The position numbers were made by a program, and so were the translations under genes. A model generated the notes under the pieces. It worked only from the letters and a program-made list of their open reading frames with translations. It had not been told where the DNA came from and did no database searches. This document shows positions 9,185 to 20,800 of a stretch of 38,353 nucleotides of DNA, piece by piece. The DNA lies in assembly GCA_005281725.1 (NCBI GenBank), contig SSBO01000011.1:1-38353 (forward strand), written 5' to 3'. Positions within the stretch are counted from its first letter, which is position 1. Each line of letters starts with the position of its first letter. This DNA is from Wuchereria bancrofti. Its lineage: Eukaryota > Nematoda > Chromadorea > Rhabditida > Onchocercidae.

Positions 9185-11503
9185 ATGGAAAAGTGTATTT
9201 TCTGTGGTTGGTATCGCCGTACAAATGGTCCAACGTTGAGATTTTATGGAATTCCACGTGAACCAGGCTTAAAACGTGTGAAATGGTTATGTGCTATTGG
9301 TGATCGCGAATTATCACCGAAAGATAAGGTTTGCTCATTTCTTCTTATCATTGTACTTTAACAATATCTATTGCTGACATAATCAATCAGTAAGATTATT
9401 TCGAGAAATGAAGTCTGTATTTATCAGTAAGTTTAGATAAGTTATTGTATCTTCTTAGGCTTGCAATCAAAATACCACAATATGTTAGCTTCCATTTGGT
9501 GAAGACTATATTCAAAATTTAAGTATGAAGATGAGTATCAAATTTCATCAAAATTTAAGCATGAATGTTTATCTACAACTCTGAAGCTGAATTTTACAAT
9601 CTAACTTGATTTTGTCCCTTAATATAAGCCTAAGTCTAGATATCCAAGTTGAATCTAAGTACAAATCTGTTCTCATATTTGGGTTCAACTTTAAGCTGAA
9701 AACTATAATTAACTATGTTTTTATTTATTATAACATACAGCATGACTTCAAATAATATTGTATGGTATTACCGATTATGTTTATTTGTTAGAGAAGTTAA
9801 AATCTCGATGCTCAGAAGATAGTGAATCAAGCAGTTAAATCTTTTGTTTTTTGAAACTTTCGTCCGATTACCAAATTAAATATGATTCTTAGCAGTATGT
9901 TGTTTTGAGTAAGAAAAAGCAAAACTTCACTGAGAATTTAAAAGATGCAAACTAATTAGAATCATACTTCCAATATCCTAAAATATTCTTCATGCCTGAA
10001 ATGTTGGAACAGGGAATAAAGCTTAGGATTACTTCAGTTTATGTCATTTTACGCACTCTTAAAATGACATCATAATTGACTCTATTTATAGAATGACGTA
10101 CACTTTTTTTTTATAAATATCGACCTAATTATATTACTGCTAATTAGTTTATTATCAATTTACAGGTATGCAGTATACATTTTCGACAAGGTCGACCATC
10201 TAACGATCCATCACATGAAGATTTTGCTCCTCATTTATTCCTACAACGTTTGACAACACAGCCCGTTGCTAAGACATTAACATATCTTGAAAGTCTTGCA
10301 AATGATGATGATTTCGATGAAATGGTGTGTATTTCGAATTTATTCTTGTTTCATTTCAGTTTCTTGCTTTGAGCTCTAGATTACCGCACAAAATAATATA
10401 TGAGAGTTACTTTTAAAAGCATATCATTATCGACTTTATTCATAGGATGACATAGAAAAGTGCTTACTGCACTTTTTCTTTGTAAATAGCAGTTCTTCTG
10501 CTTAATAATAATAATATTTTCTACTAGTTAAAACGTCATTAAAAGATGATATGTGATTGCTGCAGTTCATTGAGATGTAGGATGAGCCGGTAATTTTCTC
10601 CACTAACGATAGGATAGGGTTGCATAATAATGATTATTAGGACTTTAATCAGTGAATAATTGAATTTAATTCATGATTCTAGCCTTCCGTATCACGACCG
10701 GAACGCATTGAACGTTTGCATGCATGCAAGCCATCAATTTTACGAAAACGACGAAAAGTTGTATCTCCTTCAGATGAACCTAAAGTTAGTGCTTCTTATT
10801 TTAATCAAACTGCTGGATTGCAATTAGATATGACTTGTTTGGTTGAAAAACACGAAGACTTTATGAATTTATCAGTTTCTTTATAGAAAATCGACCAAGG
10901 TGCTACCGAAAATCCGCAAGATTGTTCATCAGAAAAAACTTTGCTATCGGAAACCCAAGAAGTGGAGAAAAAGTCATTAAAAGATGATATGCCGAATATT
11001 GTAATGTTCACAAATCCTGTAACTGGTATGAAAAAACGCATGAAATTGCAACATTTACCTCGACCGTTTGTAGAAGCAGTAGGTATTAAGCCAGGTCAAA
11101 CTGTTATTATCAAACGTCGCATACGAGTGGCTAAATCTGCACGAAATCAGGTAAAACCCACTATGACTGACTTCGTAAACTCACATGGCACATTCATATT
11201 CCTTTTACCTTCATTTGACAGTGTGTTAATTTTAAAGAGAAAAGTAATTTTATATTCGATATCGTTTGTCAGTTCTCGTGGATAAACAAGTTCTGAATGA
11301 AAGTTTTAAGGAGAATCTAGGTTTTATGAAGATTGATTAGAAATTGATTACTCAGAGATGACGTTTATATTGTCAATATTGAAAAGACGAAAAAGTTCCG
11401 CTTCTAATATACTTTTTTTTTTCAGATAGAAGGATCCGACACCATGGAAAATGTGTTAGAAAAAGAGGAAAACCTTTTGGAAAATGCAGCAAACATATGC
11501 TGA
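9185..11503 (+). CDS. THAP-type zinc-finger (C2CH) protein
   Basis: Probable sequence-specific DNA-binding protein acting in the nucleus. Exons: 9185-9328, 10166-10324, 10683-10784, 10887-11150, 11426-11503, all joined in phase 0, giving 248 residues. The THAP domain is residues 1 to about 75. It has zinc ligands C4, C7, C50 and H53 (spacing C-x2-C-x42-C-x2-H), the conserved proline in GIPRE (P24), tryptophan in VKWL (W34), and the closing FAPHLF (P70), which corresponds to the family AVPTIF box. Downstream come an acidic patch (ANDDDFDEM), a basic stretch (LRKRRKVV), and a conserved-looking block around residues 175-220 (FTNPVTGMKKRMKL, then KPGQTVIIKRRIRVAKSA) of unknown function. The intron at 10785-10886 is a multiple of three and open until its own terminal TAG. 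THAP domains relate to P-element transposase DNA-binding domains, but no transposase region is present here. Confidence 0.88.
10785..10886 (+). other. 102-nt phase-0 intron that stays in frame, with its acceptor TAG as stop
   Basis: Donor AAA|GTTAGT and acceptor TTTCTTTATAG enclose exactly 34 codons. Read as coding sequence it is open for 33 codons and ends in TAG, which is the acceptor AG itself. Retention would give a protein ending after the basic block, with 33 extra residues that include MTCLVEKHEDFMNL. Splicing instead leads into the conserved C-terminal part. Confidence 0.6.
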
Positions 11504-12059
11504 AAATTCATTATTGAAAAACAATAGAATGCCTTTCTGTGGTACTGTACAATGAGTCATGCAACGATCTCTTTCTTATCTCTTAAACATATCTTTTTGG
11601 AAACTAAACAGCTCTCGAAATTGTCTTATTCAGTATAGTGCAATGGTTGGTGTTTGGCAAGCATGAAAGTAAACCAGCTATAGGTTTTAATCAAGTCGAG
11701 AAGATATATTTGCTTGTTCTGGCACATATCTACAATTTCACATCTTAATTTTTAGGTTATGTTGTAGAGACCATAATCTTTTTTATAATCTGTAATTAAA
11801 TATGAAAATAAAAAGAAAATATTACAAAATAGAACGGAAGAAAATAAAAGACTGAAAAAGAAAAGGAAAGGAAGAAAGAAGCATATTATTAATATCCGTA
11901 TAAAATTGTTTGTCCGTTAAAATCAAGAAATGTTTGTAGCTATTGAGAAGGAACCACAACATCTGAGTATTAATAAACAATGAATCAAAATATTAATTGT
12001 TTGTCCCCATTCTTCCTCTTTATTATCATTATGAATAAATAATAAGTGCATTACACTTG
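11504..12059. other. Convergent 3' region between the THAP and ERG28 genes
   Basis: AATAAA hexamers at about 11807-11812 (+) and TTTATT at 12019-12024 (AATAAA on the minus strand) are the likely poly(A) signals of the two convergent genes. A purine-rich AAGAAAGG-type run lies around 11815-11880. No coding signal was seen. Confidence 0.45.
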
Positions 12060-12958
12060 TTATTTTTGTTTTTTGAGATCCAAGTAATCATGTTCCATCA
12101 TATGTACAGCGGTTAATTTTTTACGTCTTTTTTCTTGCTTTCTGGTAACTGTGAATAAATACTTCCAGCTAGATATAATAATTAATACCGTACAACCTTA
12201 AAAAAGAGAATGATATGAATGACTGACGAAAATCTAATCGGTTCGTAAACTGTGATTACAATTTAGAAAAGAAAAAACAAATTATTCAGAAAAGAATTAT
12301 TTACCTTTTTTGCTATTAATGAATTACCTCAGAGAGCAATAAAAAGAAAAACTAGCATTTTTCATTTCAGTCGGAAATAACGCAAATTTTCCTACTTGAT
12401 GTAATATGTTGCATATTTTCATCATGATATCCAATTCAAAACTTAATTTCTTTTCTTTAATTCAATGAAAATCAATAAACTTACCTGATAAGGCAATCTG
12501 TATATATTGAGCAGCTGATTTTTCCAATAGTTCGGTGTAAAAAATTTCAAAGCAAAGAAAGCCAACTGATGTTATCGAACAAATTATATGAAATATATGA
12601 AGTGGAATGCAATCGAAATAATAAATTACAAAGAGGCGTAGGAGTAGTATTGTCCAGTAGTGAACAAAAAATGATGCAGCAGTAGATGCTATATCTAAAA
12701 ATGCTTATCTTTAATTAATGCAAAAATAAATTGTTAGCATATATAATAAACTGAGAAAAGTTATAGTATGTAAACATTTTTATTTCTATAATTATATTTG
12801 ATTTTATTTCATAACTAACCTATAGCAGCAGCAGTAGCAGTTTTACGGCGTAACAAAACTTTCAAAAAGTTTTTTGTTTGCATACATTGTCGAAGATTAC
12901 CAATAAGTTGCAGTACGGTGAATGCTAACCAAGCGCGAACAATATTTTGAATTTCCAT
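12060..12958 (-). CDS. erg-28: ERG28-family ER membrane protein
   Basis: Three exons, 12958-12820, 12694-12485 and 12196-12060, encode 161 residues with consistent phases (1, then 1). The order of features matches ERG28 (human about 140 residues). The N-terminus has IVRAWLAFTVLQLIGNLRQ, corresponding to the family R-x-W-L ... G-N-x-x-Q start. Next is an A-x-FF-x-x-YWT segment like ARTFGIWT, then two hydrophobic helices (ILLLRLFVIYYF; HIICSITSVGFLCFEIFYTE) and a last one (SGCTVLIIISSWKYLF). In fungi and vertebrates ERG28 scaffolds the sterol C4-demethylation enzymes in the ER. In C. elegans ERG-28 has been linked to ER trafficking of the BK channel SLO-1. The protein ends KKQK, a KKxx di-lysine ER-retrieval signal. 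The last intron uses an AAG acceptor. The assignment is by pattern recognition; the sequence is divergent. Confidence 0.8.
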
Positions 12959-14832
12959 TGCTATGTCAACATTGTTTCGATGATCGGATAACAATTTTCA
13001 CACCATGTTATGAAAAAATAACCTAAATGAATAACTAATCTTTAAGTACAACATATGATGCATGACAACTTTATATATTTAAGTAGAATTTGGAACAAAA
13101 AAAAAAATTTTTGATATCAGTCTTGAAAGGTAAACTATATTTGAAATATCAAGCTAAAAACATATTAAAATTAGCCTAAATTCATGATATTAACGGCTAA
13201 CTAGAAGAAAAAAAAATCAACTCAAATTATTTTTAGAAAAAACACTAACAATTTAAAAACTTGAGAAATGTGCGTTACAGATATTGCAAAAAAAAAAATG
13301 AAAGATCAAACCTTTCCCATTTTCACGTCAAATTTCCAATTTTGAGCTAAAAGCCATAAAGGTAGCGTGCTAACATACTTTCACAATATTGTGTATATTT
13401 TTACGTACGTAATACATGTTACAACCAACGGCAGATGTTATAGATTTCTCGAAATATTCGCTGAGCTTACAACACCGTCAAGTCTAATTACTCATTATTT
13501 AATGAGATTTTGGATGAATGGCATCAATAAGGTAGGAAATAACCTCCTATAATCAGAGATTTTTATTAATTCTTCAGAGCTCTAAAAAATTGAACTCGTA
13601 CCATTCTACTTTTAATTTCACCAAGTTTTAAAAATATTGCTTTAAAATTTGATTGGAAATCAAGTAATTTTTTGAAGAAAATGAATTCCGACACTGCAAA
13701 AGCTCTCTAAAAATGCCAATTTAATCTTTACTGAATGCAATTTCAGAAAACAACAAAGACCACAGGGAAATGAAACAAATCTTCGACACATTGTTAATAA
13801 ATGGTAAGGCAAAATAGAGTGATATTTGATAATCGAAAATAATCATTGTGAATTATCCATGCAATAATCAAATAATTCATACCCAATGAAATTGGAGTTT
13901 CATGTAATAAAAAGAACTCGGAAAAGATTAAAAGACAAGGGACTATAATATCTAAATTGTTGCCATCCATGCATTATCCTACCATCTGTGGAATTTTTGC
14001 ATTTCAATGTTTAGCAACAGAAAAAGATAGAAAATGGAAGGCTAAAAAAGAGAATAGAATAAAAAAAAAAATGAGATGTACTTTATGCAAGGAATTCTCA
14101 ACATATAATCCTAAAAATTAGAAAGAAGTGTGAAGGAAACAATTGAGAAATAAAGTTCAGTGAACAAATCGCAAATTTCATCACAGTGTCATAAACGAAG
14201 AAACAAATTACAGTGAGTATCATTCATTTAACATAAAATTTGAAATCCGGCTTCCATACTCCTAAACTCCACACGATCGAACGACAGATAACTAATCTTT
14301 TCTCAACATTTTTATAAAACTTCTAGAAACTGCAACATGTCAAAACTAAGTCACATCGTTATCTAGTGATGCTATTAATCCATTAGCTTAAGTTCAAAAA
14401 TAAAGCTTAGATTTTCTTAATGATGGATGATGACGCGAAAAACCAACTTTCAATATTCGAAAGTTTACTAAGGTTATGACTCGACAGTAGCAAAGGTGTA
14501 ATTAAGTTTTGCCATCATCAGATTAAAATATGTCGTGGAAATATAGAGAGAAATGTAGCCGGTTCAATAATACTAAACGACACCTAAGCAAAAGAATGTA
14601 AAACCTTAACTGTAATGTCAACGAGCTTTGAACTGTGCACTAAACAATAATTGCTGGGATGATTTCATAATAAGGCTTCTCTGATGATAATAAAAGAAAT
14701 TCCCAAAAGTTCCTCATTAAAGCAATTTTAACCAAGATTTTGAAATTTTAAATAACTAAATAAACAAGCCACACTTCTAAGCATTTCTAGGAAAATTGAT
14801 ATTCTAATATAACCCTCAATCAACGGACTCAG
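12959..14832. other. Intergenic region between PSME4 3' end and ERG28 5' end
   Basis: About 1.9 kb between two minus-strand genes. It has several A-rich runs and no frame that resembles a protein. A + strand frame at 13367-13552 is open but has no family likeness or splice context. It should hold the ERG28 promoter or trans-splice acceptor. The distance is long for a nematode operon, so co-transcription with PSME4 is not supported. Confidence 0.4.
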
Positions 14833-17800
14833 TCAGACGTAATAATTGGGTGAAACGAACAGATCTGTCAGGATGGAAAGCTGATCTTCACTGAACTGCA
14901 TCTTATGTTCATGCCAATTATCTTGATGAGTACGCTTGAATTCACTCAATGCTTTTTTCACCGTACCCTGAAAATCTTCTTTCCTTAATTGTTAAGATGG
15001 TTATCACGTCTACGCTATCAATGGTTAGCACGTCGAATATACCTTTTTTACGCTATCACTATGACTAGAGATGTTCAGGATAACCGAAGATAGATTATTT
15101 CAAGTCAGCTAGAAGTCAATCAATTTAATCCTTAAATTTAACTTTAAAATATTTCGGTTTAAACAGTTCTACTATACATCTTAAAATTTGAAAAAGAACA
15201 AAAAAGCTTACTTGCATAGGTTGTTTATCACAAGTGTGACGACAAAGTTGCATCAGAATTTTCGGTAAGAATGATGGAACGCTGTATGGAAATGCCTGAA
15301 CAATAGCAGAAAGAGCTAAGACGCCAGCATGTCGTTTTGTACCATTCTCCTCTCGAGACCATTCGTAAAATGTATCCTGAAATTTAATTTTGTTTAAATC
15401 ATAAGTCGAAATTTTACTTTCTGGTTTTTGGATACATTTGCTAACGTGACGTATCGCTATTATTTGCACAACAAATTCAATCAGTGCTTTCAATCTATCT
15501 GCAATTTTTATTAAGGTTTCAGAACGATAAAATGAACACGTATAAACTTTAATAAAAAACTTTAACTTACAATAATTAGGTGGTCCACGTCGAAGAAGTG
15601 ACAGTGGATAAGACCCGACAGCGTTGTAGCAGCAGCTTCACGCACTTCAAACTTTGGATCAAGTATCATGGAGCAGAGAACAGATTGTAAAAATGGGCGA
15701 TGATGTAGGAAAAGGAAAAAATTGGAGAATACAGCAACTTGCATATACTTTAGCAGCGAAACTTTCGGTTTCCACCACGAAGCAGCAGATGAAGCTAACT
15801 GCAATTGGAAAAATCAAATTGAAATAGCGATCGATCAATATATATATATATAAGTTATTTAAATTATCAAAAGATTGGTATCACTCCTATCGCTATGGAG
15901 AATGGTACCGCGCTATCAGAGGTTAAATCGTATGCATAATATCGGACAATTACTTGATTTATTACTGTAAGTGGTAAACTCAAGTAATCACAGTGCACTT
16001 CTACAATCTTAATTCCCTTCCTAAACATGAGATTGATTGCTAAGATTATGCATCCATAGGTAACAGGACATGACAAAACTAACCTCTTTGATGCCACACA
16101 AAACCATTTCTACATTGTCTGTAATAATAAGAGTTTGTGACATTCCCTGGCGCAACTGATCATGGCAACTATTTTTTAATTCCTCGTCGCTGAAACAAAT
16201 TCTGAAGTAACAAAAAGATCCTGATCATGAATAGGGGTTCCTTTCCCATAACTCTATCCCACGGTAATCGAATCACTTATTTTGTTGATTTGCAAAGTGA
16301 AGTTATTAGAAGAGCTCCCGGTGGTTTTCAATGTTAGAAATAAGGACTGTGAAGTTTGCAGTTTTTTTCGTCGACTTTTTACGACTTAAATGTTCGTTTT
16401 GCTATCCCAAGTTCGATGCTATAGTTTTCTTGCAAAAAATGAAAAAAAAAAAATGAAATACCTTGTTTCATTTTCAAAATGTATGAGCAAGGGTAAAACA
16501 TTAAAAATAGCAGGAGGTAAAGCAGTGAACGAGTGCACCCAATGTGCGTTTAAATAATTTAACGCACATTTAAATGTCATAATTGCCTGAAAGTGATAGC
16601 AAATTAAGTAAACCATTAATTTTTTCTTAATGATTTGTTGAAAAGCTTTTCTCCGGAATCTTTGAAATATAAAGCTGATACAGAAATCATCAGTTCCTCA
16701 TAATATACTCTTTTGTCCACTTTTTTTAATATGAAAAAGAATTAGTGTCTTTTTTTTTACGAAAACAAAAGGTTAGCAAACTTTTTTTCGGCCATTGCCT
16801 TCACCATTACTAATCTCTATCTTTCTATCCGAACAAACATCCTCCACTTCGTCATCATTCCGTTTTGCAGCGGCGACTTCAGACCATAAAAGTTCCAACT
16901 GCAATAAGTAGGATAAAACAAATAGCAGCATTGTTTGTTTAATCAATCTTTGTAGAAATTCTCTAATTTAATTTTATAATGATTTAATTAGGTATGTGCT
17001 ACACTTCAAATATGAAATCGAACGCTTGCAATTACGTAAGTGAAGATATGTAGTGGCAATATGTCTTAAATTTCCTCCGTCATCTTCTACATATATCTTC
17101 ACATATCGCCCAGGAATACCTACCAAAACATTTTTTCCTCTTCACAAAAAGAGTTTATAAATTAAAATCCCAATAAAATTTTCTTCTCAATCAAAATTTT
17201 CACCCAATGCTCGTTAATTTGTTCAGAGCATTTACAGATAAAATTTTAACATTATCCACATAAAAAGTTCATTGACAAAGCGCTATATGACTGGCAGAAA
17301 TAACAAAAACAGTAGTAAAACATACTTTTGTACTAATTTTACCCATTACGTCGTCAATTTTCATTGGATAAAATTTCTTCGGCACTCGTGGATCAATGTA
17401 TAAATGATTCAAATCAAACCAAACAATGGTAGCAATACTAGAGCCAATACGTTCACGTAAATTCTGATATGATTCTTCCATAGCTCCCAAACATTTTTGA
17501 AACAGCTGATTCCATAATTCTGTTACTCGCCATTCACACTGATTTAAAGCACCTTGCACAAAATACATTCGCCTGAAACGGAAATGATTTCTGACATATA
17601 ATATAGCTAAAAAAAATTGATATCGTAAGGCTATATTGTATTAGCATAAAGAAACAAAAGTAAGTCAAAAATTGTCGAAAAAAAAGGATAATAATTGATT
17701 ACCCCATTTATATGTAAATTATCAAGCATTAATTGAAATAAATAACACAATCTATGTATGAATCTAATGATCTGAATTAAGTAGTCATCCATTTTATTTG

Positions 17801-20800
17801 ATCATATCTGACATTCTGTTCTTCTCTAAATTATGCCATATAAAGTAACTAAAGTTGATCTCATCACTGCAGGTCCATTATTCATTGCAATATGGCCATA
17901 AAAATTTATTCCCCTGCCTTACTTTCAAACTTTCAACATGCTAGTGTTAATAACATACAGATAAGTATTTCTGACCCTATTCAGATATGCATTAACTATC
18001 AAAAGAATTTTTTCTATAATTATTTAAATCAGTTTTCTTTAATAAAATTAAAAATATTCGTTTTAATTTGAACACAAATTTATTACTTCAATCTTTCAAA
18101 GAAAAATTCATACAGACCAAGCTAGACAAATGAAATGCATTCATTCTTAGTAAAACTAATAAGGAATTATACAAGTAACATTAATGAAAAAAGTTCATAC
18201 GTAGTAGCATGAAAGCTGTTATCCGTTGGCTTCATGCATAGTTCAAAAAGCATTTCAATAAACCATGAAAGCGCTTTCGGGTCAGCCGAACCAAAAACTG
18301 TTGCAATAGCTGTTCCCCAATTCTTGACATTTTCAGTTTTTACTGTTTCTAAGCAACTGCTTATTAAAGGTTTAAGCCAATTCGACATTGCTGAAATCTT
18401 CTCGAATGACCAAAGTTTACTGCCATTTAACAGTCCTGCAACCATTTCTGATGCTAATCGTTGATCGCCTTCCTAAAAATATGGTCTATGAAATTAGAAA
18501 AAAACAATATTAAAAGTTTGATTCATCGCTGTTCGAATGGAAAAGAAAAATAAAACATTTATTATGAAAGATAATCATAAGTTGCTGAGTAAATTATACG
18601 CATTACGAAAGATTCTGAATATATATTAGTCTTGTTAAACAATTCGAAACATGAAAAACAAAAAAGATAAAATGCGTAACCTTATCACTTGCAAGCAAAA
18701 TTTCCAAATGTTTCTTAAAAACTGGAAGCATAAGGTCATTATAGTTCCGAAAAATGCCCTGAAAAGGCAATTTCTTCTTTTACTCAAAATAATTAGAAAT
18801 ATGCATCGTTTTTAATCTCACTCATAATGTTCCAAAAAACAGCAATGAAAATTATTAAAGAAAGCAATATTAAAAGTTCGATTCGTCATCAAAGTATGGG
18901 GAAAGTTTTTATAATATATGGAGGAAAAAGACATTTTAGAGTCATTTGAATCATACAAAGTTTATTATACAGTGTAAACTGATCACAAAATATTAAAATA
19001 ATTCTATTATTTCACGCTAGATATGCTAATATCTAAACCTTCTATCAAAAAGATTCGTTTAAACTGACTCTTTGATTACGATATCTTATGATGCATTAAC
19101 AATTCTGTCAATAAATATACTAACTCTTTCAAAGCACAAGTAATATTGACTTTTCGCTAATAAAAGAATCAATAAAACTGACGTAAAATAAACCGAATGC
19201 AATGGCATCGAATGCTTCTTCACCTTTCTTCTCTTCAACACTCATATATTGGCGAAATTTTTCCGCAAATTCATCATCACAAAATATTTCCACAATAAAA
19301 CGTTCAGTTTCATTTAATTCTTCCAATTCACGATTAATCGCTTTTTGTTCATTTGCTGGTGCATAAACTTTCAAAACCCTTCAGATAATCCAAATTATGC
19401 ATTTTGAATTGATTAAATAGAAACATTTAACTATTATATCTCATTATTTCACTATTACATCTCAAGATGAATTAATAATTCGAAAAAATTTCACATACAA
19501 CAGCTATTATTCCATTTAATCGAAAAAAGCCTTAGCTTCCTCAATTTTAATATCATATTGGTTCAAAATTTTAGTGATCACAAGGAATTAAAATATCTAT
19601 TCCATAACTCATTTGTGTATAACATAATTGGATCCCCCAAAATATGTATATCACTACATTCTAATTTCCATTAACACTCGGAAATGGAAGATAGCCATTT
19701 TGAAATATTCGGAAAAGACAAACAGCAAAACTTACTTTGGCCAAGTATAGAAGCCCCAATGAGTTTTGCTGAAAAACACTGTAGCATTCCAGTCTTTTGC
19801 TGTTCGTGGTGCTTTTTCCTTGTTATACATTGTTATTAGATTGTCCATTCGAAAGCCATATTTTATGGGCCATTCTGCACCAGGACCAACATTTTCTTCC
19901 TATAAATGCAATTGATTGTGAAGATATCAAATAAAAAATTATAGTTTTTTTTTTCTTTTTACTTTTCTAAATAATTATTTATCATGGTTAGATTAAATTG
20001 GGCCATCAAAAGAATTGATCAAATTTTGAGTGCGATATTCCCGTACAATAAAGGTAAAATCGCATATCAATCAATGCCTATTTCATCTGTCCTGGGAAAT
20101 TATGATAAAAATGCGAAGATTATATTTATTCCATTAAATAATATAATAATTACTTTAATCGGATTTTCGAAAGGTATTTTTACGGCTTTAGGTTTTGTAA
20201 TATGTAACCACGCAGCTATCAATCCAGTTGCCATGCGTCTCGTTTTAACAGTATCGTTCACAAGCAAACGAATAAACAATCTACAAATAGAGACAATGCA
20301 GTGCTATCATATTTAAAAATTATAAATGAAAATGAACTTTTGTTAAATCATTTTATCTGATAATTTTCTTTAAAGACAGTTTGATACTATTAAAAATATA
20401 TCATGCTTAAATTATACAATACTAGCATGTTCTCATCTATAAAACTAATATCGTCGAAATAAGCATGAAAGTAATATATTTTGAAGATTTTGAAACCATA
20501 ATATTTTAGAGTTTGAAATAAAATGACCCAGCATATAAAATCACTTATGAATATATCTTAAAAACAGTTAGATTAAACACCAGCTAGCATTTCAGTCATT
20601 CTGAAAACTCACTTAACAGCATCTGATGGAAACGGTATATCTCGTCTGATAAGCAATGAAAGTAAAGACTGTGCCATGTCAACATGTCGCCAATGAAGAT
20701 TTGCATCCGTACTGAGTGCAACCAAACGATCACAAAGCGAATAATACAATCTATAAAATAAAAAAAGAAAAAACATTTCTAGAATTCAAAAAAAGGAGCC

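Noticed and set aside
10805..11041. A minus-strand frame of 78 codons
   Set aside because: Antisense to the THAP gene exon 4 and its preceding intron.
9185..11503. Idea that the THAP gene is a P-element-like transposon
   Set aside because: Only the THAP domain is present; there is no transposase catalytic region and no terminal inverted repeats were seen.
13367..13552. A + strand frame of 61 codons
   Set aside because: No recognisable domain, no convincing splice context, and low-complexity composition; kept only as part of the intergenic description.
18234..18464. A + strand frame of 76 codons
   Set aside because: Antisense shadow of PSME4 exon 31.
19984..20316. A + strand frame of 110 codons
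   Set aside because: Overlaps PSME4 exon 27 and its intron in antisense; no family likeness.
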